NCBI GenBank assembly: GCA_038380435.1
Contig: JAWZYU010000028.1
Location: forward strand, 39,677,095-39,741,094
Reading direction: 5' to 3'
Source of the DNA: Ryuthela nishihirai
Lineage: Eukaryota > Arthropoda > Arachnida > Araneae > Heptathelidae
Length of the DNA: 64,000 nucleotides
In this document: positions 44,476 through 58,220 of the stretch, in pieces
How positions within the stretch are numbered: the stretch's first letter is position 1
How the letters are laid out: each line of letters starts with the position of its first letter
Translations under genes and position numbers: made by a program
Notes under the pieces: model-generated
What the model saw: only the letters and a program-made list of their open reading frames with translations
Databases searched by the model: none
What the model was told of the DNA's origin: nothing

Positions 44476-45548
44476 TATATTTTACTTTATGGCAAGGCAT
44501 TAGCACACAAAATGAAAAAAAGTTTTTTAATTAATGATAATAACATAATTGCTACATATATATAGTAATAACCATATTAAATAATATTCATTGACTATTC
44601 TTAACAGGTAAACAAAGAAGAGCACTGAAACTGTTACTGGAAATTTTTAATGACAAGGTAAAAAATGAAAGAGTAGCTTTCTGTACTTAACCAGAAAACC
44701 ATAATGGATTGCATGTGATCTCAATACATTTATGAATACAATTAATTTGTTCTATATATTCAGTGAAATAATATTATGACTTCAGGTAACATTTAATTGT
44801 ACAGTGAAGTATAAATAGCAAATGTAAGCATTTTTGCCTTTATTGAATCTGCCAAGAAATTACAACTTTTGACTAACTTGCACTGTGTCAACAATGGCCC
44901 TTGTTGTGGTCTTAAGATTGACTTTTAATCAAATACTTTTTGTATCAGTGTGTGCCTTGATATACAGATATACATTCCTCTGCATTATTTTTTGCAATGA
45001 GTATATTTTTATTCTACTTATTAAAATGTTTAAAAATAATTAAAAGAGCCAGAAACCATCAAAGAGTTTTGAATAAAGATCAGATGGCTGCAGTATTCAT
45101 GGGCGTAAATTGGTTTATGTAAGCTATGAATTTTGAATGTATAAAGTAATATCAATTAATTATTAAACTGTTAGAAATATAACAATGTTACTATATCTAA
45201 TTTACAGTGAATAAATAAACAATTCGAAAGATTACTTTAGATAAAGGATATTAATTCTTCAAGCTAGTAAATATTTCACATGGATCACAAAAATCATCAC
45301 TAAAGTGCAATGCATAAAATATTATAGATTTTTGAACATGTGTATCAATATTTTGCTGGAGTGTCACTAATACTTCTCTGCCTCCTGTAAGATTGGAAAT
45401 TGGCAGTTCTTTGTGCCAGCATGAAGGGTTAATTCAGCATGCTTTCTTGAAACTGCTATAATAACAAAAGCTTTTTATTGGCCCTTTAATTTTATAACTG
45501 TTAAAGCTCTTGAACAATGAAGAAAATTAGGCTGGGAAAATATATATA
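44476..45548. other. AT-rich spacer
   Basis: Nothing supported. Confidence 0.5.
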
Positions 45549-45550
45549 TA

Positions 45551-45623
45551 CTGCTCACAAAAATTAGGGGATATTTTATCACTTCATATTCATTTTAAAA
45601 TATCCCCGAATTTTTGTGAGCAG
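45551..45623. mobile_element. Tiny Tc1-type MITE (73 bp)
   Basis: Left arm 45551-45577 and right arm 45597-45623 are 27-base inverted repeats with one mismatch, outer end CTGCTCACAAAAATT. Flanking TATATA gives the TA target expected for Tc1/mariner elements. Confidence 0.8.
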
Positions 45624-48600
45624 TGTATATATCAATTACCAATATTTTAGTACATATAAATACAAGATATGAGTTACTATATTTTTGAGTCGGTAAAGGT
45701 GAATATCAAATATTTTGAAAAAAAAAAATCCTATATATTTACTGTCTGTATATTCAAAGGTCAAATATTAAAATTTATAAGTGAAATAATATCAACTTTA
45801 ATCAATTCTCAAAATAATAACAAAATAAAAAATTGCAAATAAGTAGTTCCAACCAGTGAATAAATTTTTTACTTTTAAAATAAGTAGTCCAATCCATGTT
45901 TTTGAGTAGATATTTGACTTTCTTTCACATTATGTATGTATGTGTGTGTGTGTATGTATATATATACAATTATATTTAGATGGCAATATATGTGCTCAAC
46001 AAACAATATAATATTTATTCTAGCTGTTTTCATGTAAGTAGCTTTACTTTGATCACTTACCATATGTAAGTTATCATTCTTAGTGCAGCTTTCTGACTTA
46101 ATTTAATCTTTTGTTGTGCTTAATGACTACAATACAAATCAATGGAAATAAATGCAAGAAAGTTCAATGAAAAAGTAATACAATGAAGTGATTAGTAGAG
46201 CACAATTAAAAAATAATGCATTGAAGAAGGCAGATGTTGGCGAGAATATGAGTAATTCAAAAAACAGCTTAAATGACTTTTAAGCAAGTTCATGCCATAA
46301 GAACTTATAAAACAATTTACCAAATAAACAAAAGATTTGATATGCTGTTATTAAAAAGTACATTCATAGCAAAAACACATTATGAGTGCTTTCAGTAGCA
46401 GTATGCAAAAGGAGTGCTTTCAATTGTGTAAAACAATCACAAATAATGGAGAAAAACTTTGATGAGAATTTGATAAGAATAAAAGAAGACTTAGCATTTT
46501 TCAGAATCCCAGATCTTCACATATGCAGGCTATGTTCAATTTTGAAATCACGCACACACACATAGACATTTTGAGTTAAATTTTGAAAGGGGTTCATACA
46601 TTTGGAAATGTCAGCAAGTTGCAAAAGCTCCTTGAAACAAGCACATCATAAATGCCAAGGGGCGAGTAGCATGGAACAACATTGCTAACTGAGTCCTTTT
46701 TCTGTTTGCTTCATGCTGCTGTTTGAAAATGTTTTATGCTACTCTGCACTTAAATGTGTTCAAGGATCTTTCAAAACTTGCTAGCATTCCCAATGTGTGG
46801 GAACTCCTCCAAAATATGAACTATGACTTCAGCCTCAAAGGATCATCACAAAGCAAAAGTCTGTGTATTTGGAATTGACAAACACCAGAGACTTTGAACA
46901 AAGTTAAATTCTTTCTCTTCTCAGATTTTCATCAAATGAACTTTTCTATTAATGGAACTTTGTTTTTCTTTATTATCCCTGCTGATGAATGTGCTACATA
47001 AATAGAAGAATTTGGGTTTTCACACTGCTACTGAAAACAGTTGCAAAAATAATTTTGCAGTGAGTGTATATATAATATTTGTATTATATAAGCATTTCAT
47101 TTGTTTGCTTGATAATAATTTAATGAATATAAAAAGCAATTAAACATAACTCTAGCCAAGGTTTAATAAAATATTAAATAAATAGTTTAGATATTTCAGG
47201 TAAATCCTATCCCATCCATATTCTAAAATTCTCAAAAAATAATTGGACTTTCATGAATAATTATAGCATGCATAAAAAACTTGTCAGTTGTTAATACTGG
47301 ATAGGAATCAAAGATGTGGAGTGATAGAGCCTTTTACAGTAAAAGTGAACCATAATGATCATTTCCTTAACCAGTTATAATTTATTTAACATTATAATTA
47401 TTATTTTGGTGCTTTCATTTCCTTTGAACCATCATTTCTCTCCACCTGTAATGTTGCCGACTGCACAAGGTTATCACCTGCTTACATCACCACCATCATA
47501 TGCAGATATAGCTTCAGGCATGAGGTCAGCATGTGCCACCTTTACTTTAAGCATTTATTATCTTAAATTCAGAAAATTCATAGTGTTAACTTAGTAACCA
47601 AGCTATAATATGGAAACTTAATAGCTCACCAGACTTAAAACTATTCTATTATATACTTGTTTCCTCTTACAAGTTAAATGCAGATGATCACAATACGATG
47701 GCTTTATAAAAAAGATATTGCCATAACAGTTTGCTGCCTGAAAAAATTTAAAGCCAATAGTTTCAATAAAATGTGCTTAGCCAAGTTTTCAAACTCTTAT
47801 TATTGTTGTTAAAAAAATTACCCCATGCTAGTATCTAAAAAAAAAACATTTAATTCCTATCCTGCATACAGTAAAAGTGAAAATGCTTTGAAGTTTTTTT
47901 ATATGTGTACTAGTTATGAAAGACAATTTCAAAATTACTTTAATGAATAGAAGAACTTTACTGACTCACTACACTCAGAAAGCAGATTACTGGGAAGCTT
48001 CCTTTGGCACAGCAATTGCAAACAATAATAACATAAAATTTTCACATCAACTTACTGTTATCATTTACTGCTATATCAACTTCTGTTTTTTTTGCACTAT
48101 TTAGTTTAGGGAAGAAGTTTAAATTATGGTATGGCAGAGAATTTTTTCTGGAACAGTAACAAATAAATAAAAATCAGATTTTAATCACATAATTTTGGGC
48201 ATATAAATTTTGTAATGGCCACTTCCTAACATTAAATGGAAGAGTTATAACGATAACACTAATTCTGTACCCTTTATTGATACAAAAAGATTGATTTTTC
48301 AAGTAAACAAGTGAAGCAATTTTAAAAAAAACAACTTAACTTTGATAGCATACATTTTTACTACACAGTGTGTGTGTGTGTGAATATATATATATACAGA
48401 AAGTATATTCTAAAATGAAACTTATAGTTGTTATTGAACTTTCAATCTTAGAAGCATTAATATTATGACAAGTTTAACTAGTATTGTTACATTATCTGTC
48501 TAGAAGTTTGAAACAATTCAATACAAGGATATTTTTAATAGGTATTACACTTGCTACATAATAATACACCATTACAGTTAAAATCTATTAGGAATCGAGT

Positions 48601-51600
48601 GTGGCGAATTCATATTTCTTTTTCTCCACTTCTTTTCTGTTGCTAGAAACAAGTTTTTTTGTATAGGGTAGAATGATATTTCAAGCCTATAATAATTTAT
48701 ACATCAGCAAAAAAAATGCATCATGGAAGAATACATTAAATATATAGTGGACATAGATTAATACAAGTTAAATGTATCAGATTTATGAATACGATTTAGT
48801 GGCATGTCACTGTCAATAAGTTTAATTAGTGATAGTTCAGTCATAAAAAAAAGATCAGTTCAAAGACAACTGATGTGCAAAGATTGTGCTATTTAAGCAT
48901 AATTTGACATTTTGAAAAAAATTGCTGGAAGCCCAGATGAAGCAACAGATATTAAGTTATCACATCTCTTAAATTTTCAAGGTAGTAGCTTTTTTTAAAT
49001 ATGAGAGAAACAAATTTATATTTTTTGGTGAATTCATTACAATTGCTTTATAGCCCTTTTAGTGCTAACAATGTATCATTTCTAGGAAAAACACTGATAT
49101 TCTTTAACATAGGATGGTCTACTAGCATTTTTCTTTTCATCATCGATTTATTATTGTTGCTACCTTTCGTCTGGGTTCAAACAACAGGTCAACAATAGTA
49201 TGTCAAACAACAGCATTTGTTAGACTTTTGAATGCAGTTCAATGACATATCATTTTTAACATTAAAAGAATTCAGATTGAATAAATGCATTCAGATTGAA
49301 AGTTAACATAGTAAAATTGTTAATATGTGCAAGGGCTAATTTTTATCAAATAAGATGCAACCACTTGTTCCTCACTTGCTATTTTTAAAGAATATTCATT
49401 CATAAGCACTACATCCCAATTTATTACTCAATTAAATTTGAGCTCTGACCTGAAGAAAAACGTTTAATAACTCCATTACTATATGTATCAGGCACTCTAG
49501 AAAATTCTTGGAGAATTCTACAACACAAATTGAAATATTAGAAATAATGTAAAACATGATAGTATCATATTTACTCAAATATAAGATGAGCCTTTTCCAA
49601 GAGGGACAAGATTTAGAGAAATTTTTATTTTAATTATTAGCTGCACTTTTTACTAATTTAACTGTTGACTAGTACAAATTTAACATTCAGATTTAAAACA
49701 ATCCTATGAAAAATAAAATTGCAAAAAACATTCCATAAGTTTTAGGTTTGTATCAGAATGTATTATTAATAAACTCCCCAAGTGTGTGGTTAATAATTGG
49801 AAGAGAAATAGTGCAATAGATGTTTTAGGATTGTTAGAAATTTACTTTTAGAGAGACACCAACTTAAATGACTAATATTTTTTTTACCGCTATATTAGAA
49901 TAAGTTTACAAATGGATTTTGCTGGGCTTTGAATACATAATGAGTGAATTATGTACAATTTATATTGGATGAAACAACTCTTTTATGACACTAAAGACTG
50001 CAAAAATCTTATATGTTTAAGATACTTAACATTAAAATCTACTTGCACTTGAAGATATTTACAAAAGGCATTACTAACAAGAGTATATAATAAGTCTTAG
50101 TTTACTGTTCTGTTGCTATGCTATCATATTCAAAATAATTTACCTCAAGTTATGTGCACAAGTAACAGAAAAAGCTACTTTAAACGTTAAGATAATTAAA
50201 AATGTGTCTGTAAAAAAACAAAAAAATATGAACAAAACAAGATTTAAAATATATCACATCCAAATATTAAAATACAAATTCAGGAAACTTAAAAAAATTC
50301 ACACATGATCTGCATCTACCAGGAACTACAATTGAAGCTTTAAATGTCCCAATTTGGAAATTAAAACATCAGTGAATTCTAAAGTGAAATATCTGTTTCA
50401 TGGAATCCATTCACAATCATGAAGGTGTATAAGCATGAATAAGAGGAAAAATTCTTATTTATTATCTTGAACTAGATAAATTTTAGCTCAAAAAAAAAAA
50501 CCCTTCCCATTTATCATCAGTTTGAAATGCTATTTTTCAAGCTATGTTAAACTAATATTAAGAGATTCATAGTAATACATTTAAATAATTGTAATATTTG
50601 GAAACTTAAACATTTCATTGCATTGTAGACAAAATAATCATATATCATTATATAAATTTAGAGTCTATGTGAAATAAAGTTATTGATTTATATGCAAATT
50701 ACAAACATTGTCATGATCCAGCTTAATAAAAAGTTTATATTTTGACACTATTAACCATAAATAACTACCAGTGCTTTTTACAGCCCTAAAAAAGTTCAAA
50801 TTCAATGAAACATATCTAAATACACATGATTACATTCCAACTTAAATGCATGCAATCAATGCATTTCCAAACTGTAGCCTGCTACATTACTATATTATGA
50901 CTATGAGTATATTATGATTTCTAATTTATGTCTGCATCCAATGTACATGATTTTTAAATACTGCTATAAATTTTATATTATTTGCACACTGATTCATTTA
51001 CATACATCTGAATTATCTATAAATTTAAGTAAAATAAGTAAATGTGTTAAAACTGTAAAATGAGTTTTTAGTACGTCTATAAATGCATAATTTATGAAAA
51101 CCAAACTGTAAATACAGTATCACATTCATAAATAGTTACTTTCTGGACAAGTTCTGTGGCACTAACTGTTAGTAACAAAACAAATAAAAAGAGATCCCAA
51201 CAAAAATGCAAATTTGCAAAGATTATTTCGCTGCACTTTTGAAATATAATTACAGCAATCTTTCACACTCCATTTAATAATCATAGAGAAAAGTTGTCAT
51301 ATCTTCAGAAATTATCAAATGAAGTACACTGGAACAAGAGCACAAAAAATCTCATAAAAGATAAAATTCCTTTTGTGTGTCTGTGGCACATCTTTCTGGC
51401 AAAGTCTTAAGGCCTAAGGTTTCTGAGGAACTAGAGAATGTAAGCTACATAAAGTTGATTCCAAACTGCTTACACTCTAAAGCCTAAATGCTGCAAAAGC
51501 TCCCTAAACAAGCAAAAAGCAAACATAGTAGTCTATTTAGTCCATCTTCTACATAGTACATATTTTTCAGCCCTTCGTTATGAGACTTCTTTTTTCGATT

Positions 51601-52900
51601 TATTAACATGGGAATATAATGGATCCTGTAAAAAGTTTTTTTTATTTTATTACACTTTTTAATATAAACATGCTAATGATATGAAAATTTGCTACAATTG
51701 AAAACAACACTGATCAGAGCTGCACAAAAATAATAAGCAGTTTATTTAATAAATATACAAATAAATACTTCATATTTATGCAAATATACTAAAAAATCAC
51801 CACTTTTCCATTTGTTAAACATTTTTGTATCATATATGATATATTAAACACCAGGACCTAAATAGTAGCTTGTGCTTGAATTGTAGCCAAGTAACAGCAG
51901 TTTTTTTTTAAAGAGTAGGAGAGTCTCAGATAGGGATATCAGGTGTTTGAATGCACAGATTCCCTTTTTTGTGAACATGAAACTGTACAGTCACTTTAGG
52001 AAAGTTTTCGTTTGACATGGAAAGATTTATACTTTTACTATATCAGCAGAACTGTCATATAAAAAAACTGGAATAGTTTTGTGTACTTTTTTTTACATAA
52101 TCACATCTTCATAAATTAATTAAAAAAAACTTTGTGCAATAATTGCACAGGTCTCTTGCTATTTTTAATTCAGTTTGTAGTCTGGGCGTTTATAGTAGTC
52201 ACTGCACAGTAAAAAAATTGCACATAGTACACAAGCAACTGTAAATTGTAGACTGGGCTACTGTGGAACATTTACAGTATTTGTGAGGTTTAATATGGTT
52301 TTTCATTTATTATTTATCGAAACATTTTGAATGTTTATCTATGAAAATATAAACAGGATAAAATGTCAAGAAGCATAATATTGTAAAAAGAAATATGCTA
52401 AAAAAAATGACTGTCAATAGTGCTATGATCCAAAGGACCACTCGTTCTTAAACTGCTACAGCAAAGTCTTTTGTCTGTGTAAACTTCGCTATCTGGTACT
52501 CAAGGATTAGAAATTCTCATGCAACTGGCAAAAATTTCAAACTGAACATTTGAACTTAGTATGGCAAATTTTAATGCATGTGGTAGTTCTGAAGATTAAT
52601 TCTAGAACCTAGCCAGTGAACTACACTGCACATACATATGCATAGGTAATTGTTGTTTTCTTTTCCAAAATTAAAGTTTAACTTAGTTTCCCTATTCTTG
52701 TGTCTCTGATAGTATAATTTTTTGTCTTGTGTATTGTTTTCTACCGACTTTACCTCTCAAAAATTTTTTTTCACATTTAATCATTAGGAAAATATGGTCC
52801 TACCAGTAGTCAGCACCATCTCACAGCAAAAATTACAACTTTCTCCATGGTGCTTTTAGTGAAGTAGACATTCATTAGATTTAGACATTCATTAAGTGTG
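45624..52900. other. Long AT-rich region without recognised genes
   Basis: Microsatellites at about 45936-45967 (TGTG/TATA) and 48367-48398 (GT then AT). One plus-strand stretch, 47430-47540, reads like protein (SPPSYADIASG) but has no supporting exon neighbours. The region could be intergenic, a long 3' UTR, or introns of the Disabled-like gene to its right. Confidence 0.45.
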
Positions 52901-52904
52901 AAAT

Positions 52905-53065
52905 ACAATTATATTTTAGATATTTGCATTTCTATTAAGAGCATTATGCTTCATTTTCATTTCAACTAAGGTTTGAATGTCAACTGCATTTGGATTTCTA
53001 CAAAAATATTTCTCATGCAATCCCCATTCCCCATAAATGCCAGATAATCGGGAGTTTACTGTAGT
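52905..53065 (-). mobile_element. pogo/Tigger-like element end
   Basis: On minus, a terminal TACAGTAAACTCCCGATTAT is followed by CTGGCATTTATGGGGAATGG, the pattern of pogo-family terminal repeats. The opposite end is missing, so this is a truncated non-autonomous relic. A 65-codon open frame through it is incidental. Confidence 0.55.
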
Positions 53066-54600
53066 TGGAATATTCAAAGTCATCTTGACACAGGCAGATG
53101 CCAGGTATTTCATTTATGGCAATACAAAAATGCATGTGAAAAGGCTAAAAATACCACTGTGACAACTCCCTCCTTAGTCAAAAGAAAAGTTTCATAATAT
53201 CAAGTGACACAAGTGGTGGTTTGTTAGATGAAGCTAGTGAGACTAAGCTTTACCTAACTTTTCAAAGTTCAATAATAATAATACTGAATATATGTTAATT
53301 ACTTTGTAATAAACTAGCTATTAACTTGCCTCAGTTACATAAAATGTAAATCACATCCTTTATTTTTACACAAAATATTAGTTATGAAAACCATTTCTGT
53401 GCTATATAGTATGCATATGGTAACATAACTTTGTATGAAGCTTTAAATATCCATGATTTTGAAAATGATTCTGTCATTCATTGTACACACTTTTCTCAAT
53501 TTTCAATGAAGTAACATGGCTATAATTTTAATTTAATGGCAATTAAAAATCCTTTTCTTTATACTAACTTATGAATCTTTTTTTTTGTATTATTAATCAT
53601 TTTTATACACGTACTAAGTTTTTAAAAAAAAAAATCCTTCCACTATTTTAGAATGGAGCAATATTTTATATTACCAAGTATATAACTGAAACTTTCATTT
53701 TGTGTTCCACAAGGTTCAACAAAATATATTTGCGTCATATTAATTAATTATTAAATATATTGCAAACGTGTGTATAAATTCTTTTAATAAAATCTGATGT
53801 TATTTTCAGCTTAAAATTACAGTAGCTTCTTTTTCTTGCAGCAACTGATAACAGTAAAATTTATTTCAAACTTAGCAAACAAAATATAATGTTCTAAAAA
53901 GTTTACAAGTATAATTTATTTCTAAATATACTTTTAAATTTTTACTCTCACTGGTCCATAAATAATTTTGTGAGAACTTTAATAAAATTAATAATATTCT
54001 GAATCGAATGAAATACATGAAAGCAATTTGGCAGTTGGTATACTATGCTGCAGTGAGGCCCCAGGTGTTGCTACGAATTTTTAAAGGAGGAAGGGAAAGG
54101 TTTGCATTTTTCTCTAATTTGCTCCCCCCTCATGCTTTAAAGGCTGCAATATTTTTCCAATGGTAGGCAAATAAAGCGTCATGGGATTAAAAGATTGCAG
54201 AATACAAACATGTCAAAACAGATTATATCATAATTTTCAGACGCATTATGGGACCAGTTTCTAAACTTTCTATTATAACTCAGCTTAGCAAAGATTTCAA
54301 CATTCCCCCACCAGCTAAATGTATATGCAGTGGCAAGGATTATCAATTGTTGAGTGTGGTGGGCAGACAAAGCAACTCAAAATGCACATGACAATGTTGC
54401 CAAATATTAAGTATCAAAAACTGTTGCTTACGATGGTGAACTTCAAATTGTGCAAGACAAAGATAGTTTTTAATTGAATGGTGAGACTTGTACCTGCAAG
54501 GGTTGCAATTCTAAAAACAATACATGAAACTCAACAATTGATCTGACATTTTGAGAATTACAGTCAATTCAAATTTACTATAAAACTTTCCTAGAAAATT
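53066..54600. other. AT-rich region downstream of the Disabled-like exon
   Basis: No exon, ORF or repeat identified with confidence. If the long exon is spliced at 54737, the next exon should lie here or further left. Confidence 0.4.
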
Positions 54601-54664
54601 CTGTGTACCCCCCCCTCCCCCTAACTGCTTTGGGTCACAAACCACACTTTGAAAACCACTGCAT
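54601..54664 (-). mobile_element. hAT transposon terminal fragment
   Basis: Read on minus, CAGTGGTTTTCAAAGTGTGG followed by TTTGTGACCCAAAGCAG is typical of one end of Charlie/Tip100-type hAT elements. It lies 23 bp beyond the read-through stop of the Disabled-like exon. No second end was found. Confidence 0.55.
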
Positions 54665-54737
54665 TATAATGTAAAGAGAAACTAATTTACAGTACATGCA
54701 TTACATTAATTGCATAAAATAGTAGGAACCTACAAAC

Positions 54738-56660
54738 CTTTGAATCTTCACAATCCATTTGAAAACCATTTGTGCACTGAGTCTCTCCTGTAATACTGGT
54801 TATGGCTAATGATCCATTAACATTAGTCGGTTTTTTTGGCAATGAAAGGAAAAAATCATCTGCAAATGGGTCACTTTTCCTTCGGAAAATACTGTCTGGA
54901 CTTGTTGGACTGAGGGAAGTTGCATTTTCTTCATGACCATTTTCTGTTGTTGCACTTTGCATGCTTACCTCATCATTGTGGCCATTGGAAAATATGTCAC
55001 CTGACTGGCTGTCAGTGCTGTTCCCATATAAAATATCAGTAGCACTGTCATTTTTGCTTTCTTCAAAACTACCAAAGTGCAGTGAGCTTGTTGAATGAGA
55101 ATCATTTGTACCCTCGGCAACTGAAGAGTTAGAGCTGGATAATGACACACTTGTGACAGCTAGCATTTTTTTACTTGGTGAAGGTCTTGGTCTAGAAATA
55201 GATTTTGGTGGAAGTGGTGGAGAACGTGTTAAATTTAAAATAGAGTCAGTTTGATGTCTAGCACCTATAGCATGTGACGGACTTGATTCTGTGAAAGGAT
55301 TTTTTATAGCATTTATTTGAGGTGAGATATCATTTGATAGCTTTTCATTCCATGAGTCTTGGGCAACTGACCCATGTCTACTTAAAATTTTTCTATTTGG
55401 GGTTCCAATGTTCTGTTGCTTCCCATTTTCAGATATTTCTTTGGATAATGTGGGATTCGAAGAACATGGACCATAATTTAAAAATCTTCTAGAAATTGCT
55501 GGGCTATTGGTTGCACTACTGCTTTTGTGCATTGGAGAATCACATTTGTTTACTGCTGGTAATTTTCGGGAAGGTACTGGTATAGGTGGGCTGGAAGAAC
55601 TTATATAAGCTTCTTGATTTGGCTGATGTTGCATTGAAGGCCAAGAAGAGGATACATCATGATCAAATGAATACCATGCTCTTCCATTAGAGCTCAGTGG
55701 TGGTTTTCTTCTTGGCAATGGAGGTGTTGGTGTGCCACAAGTTCGACTAGGGGGTCTTGGAGGAGGAGAAGTAACATAAACAGGTTCACATCCTTTCACA
55801 GGTAATCTTGGTGGAGGTGGAGGCGGAGGTGAGTTAGGTGGTGGCACATCAGGAATTTCAGCCCCATTGATAAATGGGTTGAATGGATTTTTAAAATCAA
55901 ATGCAGTGTCTTCACTAGTAATAGGGAGGTCATTCTTCAATGATGGAGTAAATGGTAAGGGAGAAGTTACACTAAATGATCGTTTAGGAGGTAGCTTTGG
56001 TGGAGAAGTTGGTAAGCTAGCAGTTTCCTTACTGAGAGCAAATGGGTTACTCAGAGTATCACCATTCACTGTTACTGTTTCACCAAATCCATTTACTTGC
56101 ATGCAACAAGCAACTGAATCAGATTCAGAAAAAGAGCTACTTTTTCCAGAGCCATCCCCTATCAAATCTTTCAATACTTTTTTAGGAGGATTTTTTATTT
56201 CATAAAAGAAGTTTTCCTTATCAACATATGGATGATCTCCAAGAGGATCTAGTTCAGCAAATACTGCAGAATCAACTGGTTTACCTGCTTGTTCCATTTT
56301 ATCATCATTTTCCACTGCAGAGATGTCATCTTTCATTCCATTTAGTTCAGAAAGTACTCCAGCCTCCTCGGAGTCTTCATTTGATTCAGAAATGGGAACA
56401 ATATTTGGATTATCAAATACACTTGGTAATGAATCAATATCTTGAAAGACAGCATATTTATCATCAATATTATTAACTGTGGACACACCTGGATTCTGTG
56501 GAGGAGGTGTTGGGTTATTTGTAGGTGTTTCTATATTTTTTGGAGCAGTGTCAAAATCTTCACATTTTGTCTCTTGGGAATAAATATTGTATTCAGATGT
56601 GGATGAAGATCTAGATGATATTGACAAAGTCTCATGGTACAGTGATGAAATTCTATCAAA
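54738..56660 (-). CDS. Disabled-family adaptor, long C-terminal exon
   Basis: A 641-residue exon entered in phase 0 through a TTTTCTTTTTCAG acceptor; no ATG start is used here. Landmarks: a YAVFQDIDSLP block; AVFAELDPLGDHPYVDKENFF then KNPPKKVLKDL, which resembles from memory the TGLDPLGDK region of vertebrate DAB2; NPF motifs (NPFALS, NPFNPF, NPFTES) of the EH-domain-binding type; DPFADDFF of the AP-2-binding type; and many SH3 ligands (PPKLPPKR, PPLPRRKPP, PPLPPKS). Dab proteins couple NPxY-bearing receptors to clathrin uptake and kinase signalling at the plasma membrane. The sequence is serine- and proline-rich and probably disordered. The exon may end at AAG|GTTTGT (54738) or read on 17 codons to a stop near 54687. 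A non-Dab endocytic adaptor is the main alternative. Confidence 0.75.
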
Positions 56661-58220
56661 CTGAAAAAGAAAATGTACATAAATACTGCTGAATTTATTT
56701 AAAACACATTACAAATTACATAAAGTTACACTTTCATAAATGCTTACATTAAAAATATTAGATATAAGTTATGAAATGAACAATGAATTCTCAGGTAACA
56801 GGGTAACCATCCATAGAGCTTAGCAGTAGAGAATCTAGAAATTTGGGGGAAAAGGAAATGAAAGTCAGAACTTGCATTTTCTCCATTCTTAACATTTTAA
56901 CACATATTTCAAAATCTTGACTTTTATGGCTGCTTGCAAAAAGCTGAAAATGAAAGATTTTAATGGTTTCATCATTTTATTTATTCCTTACCATGTGGAT
57001 TGTCAAGATAGATTACACTGAAAAAAGAAATGAGTAAAATTATGCTACAACTTGCACTTAACATATATAAAATTGCTAATTTAGGTGTTCTCAAACAATT
57101 TATGTAAAGAACTTCAATTTATGCTTGTTAGTGTGGGACAGGGGTGGTGAACTTATGACATGTGAAGCAGTTTTACTTGGCAGGTAAGTGTACTCAGAAA
57201 AGAAATTGCTTATCTCCAAATTATGAAAAATTATATACTAAAATTTATGAAACTATTACTAAATCTGCAAGTCTAAAATAGTTTTAGTAAAATTTTTGCA
57301 ATTCAGGGAATTTTATAAATGAAATCTATAAAGCATTCTGATAATGTAATGTCAGAAAATTTCAATTTGAAAATGCCTGATGTTACAGATTTAACTGATT
57401 TTGAACTGCAATTGGTTGAATTACAACTCAATATACTTGTAGAAACAAAAGTTTATTGATTTAAGGGTAAAGTTAGAAACTACTGAGCAAAACTAGCTAA
57501 TAGGATATATATCATAATGCTTATATGGCATAATTGCCATACATGAAGTCAAACTTTAATTACATTACATGAAGTCCACTACTCCTTACATGGCATAATT
57601 GCTATGCATGGGGAAGATGTAAAAACCCATATTGTGAAGAAACAAAGAACTGGTTTCAGATAAGGTCAAAACAAGGTGTGTTGTCTTACATTATGGCATT
57701 TTGAGTAGTAGCATTACCTTAATAAAATATCAATTACATATAGGAATAATACAAGGCTTTGTTCAGTTAAAAAGACATAACTAGTGAAGGTACTATGAAG
57801 CCCGAGTAGTATGCAGGTTTTATACTATTTTTAAATGCTTTTGTAAATGATCAAAACCAAAGGAATAATTTATTATTACAAACATGTTCTCAAAACTTTA
57901 ATTTATTTTCTTCAACTCAGCTTTGCTCCTACACTCTTAAAATTGTAGCCACTAATAATCAAGGCATTTTCAAGACAACAAAATTTCTTTTAAAATTGAT
58001 CACACTACAAGTTACTTTAACCATTTATAGATTTAATTTTTTAGCAGTCTTACTATACCCTTTTTTTTAAATTCAGTTATATAATTATTATTCAAAAATG
58101 ACATTAAATAAAGTTTGGAATAACTTAAAATATTTTTTGCATTTATCATGGATAAGTAGAAGTAAATATCCTGGTACAAAGCTGAAAACTAATGCTTACA
58201 AATATAATTTCATGTATGGA
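56661..58220 (-). other. Intron of the Disabled-like gene, distal part
   Basis: AT-rich. A CAGGGGTGGTGAACTT motif near 57140 resembles a hAT end but is unpaired. Continues past the mariner to 60603. Confidence 0.6.

Noticed and set aside
55867..56476. Plus-strand ORFs of 112 and 82 codons
   Set aside because: Antisense shadows of the Disabled-like exon.
54687..56627. Start of the Disabled-like protein at 56627
   Set aside because: The codon there is TTG, and the frame is open upstream to a clean splice acceptor at 56661 that joins in phase to the next exon.
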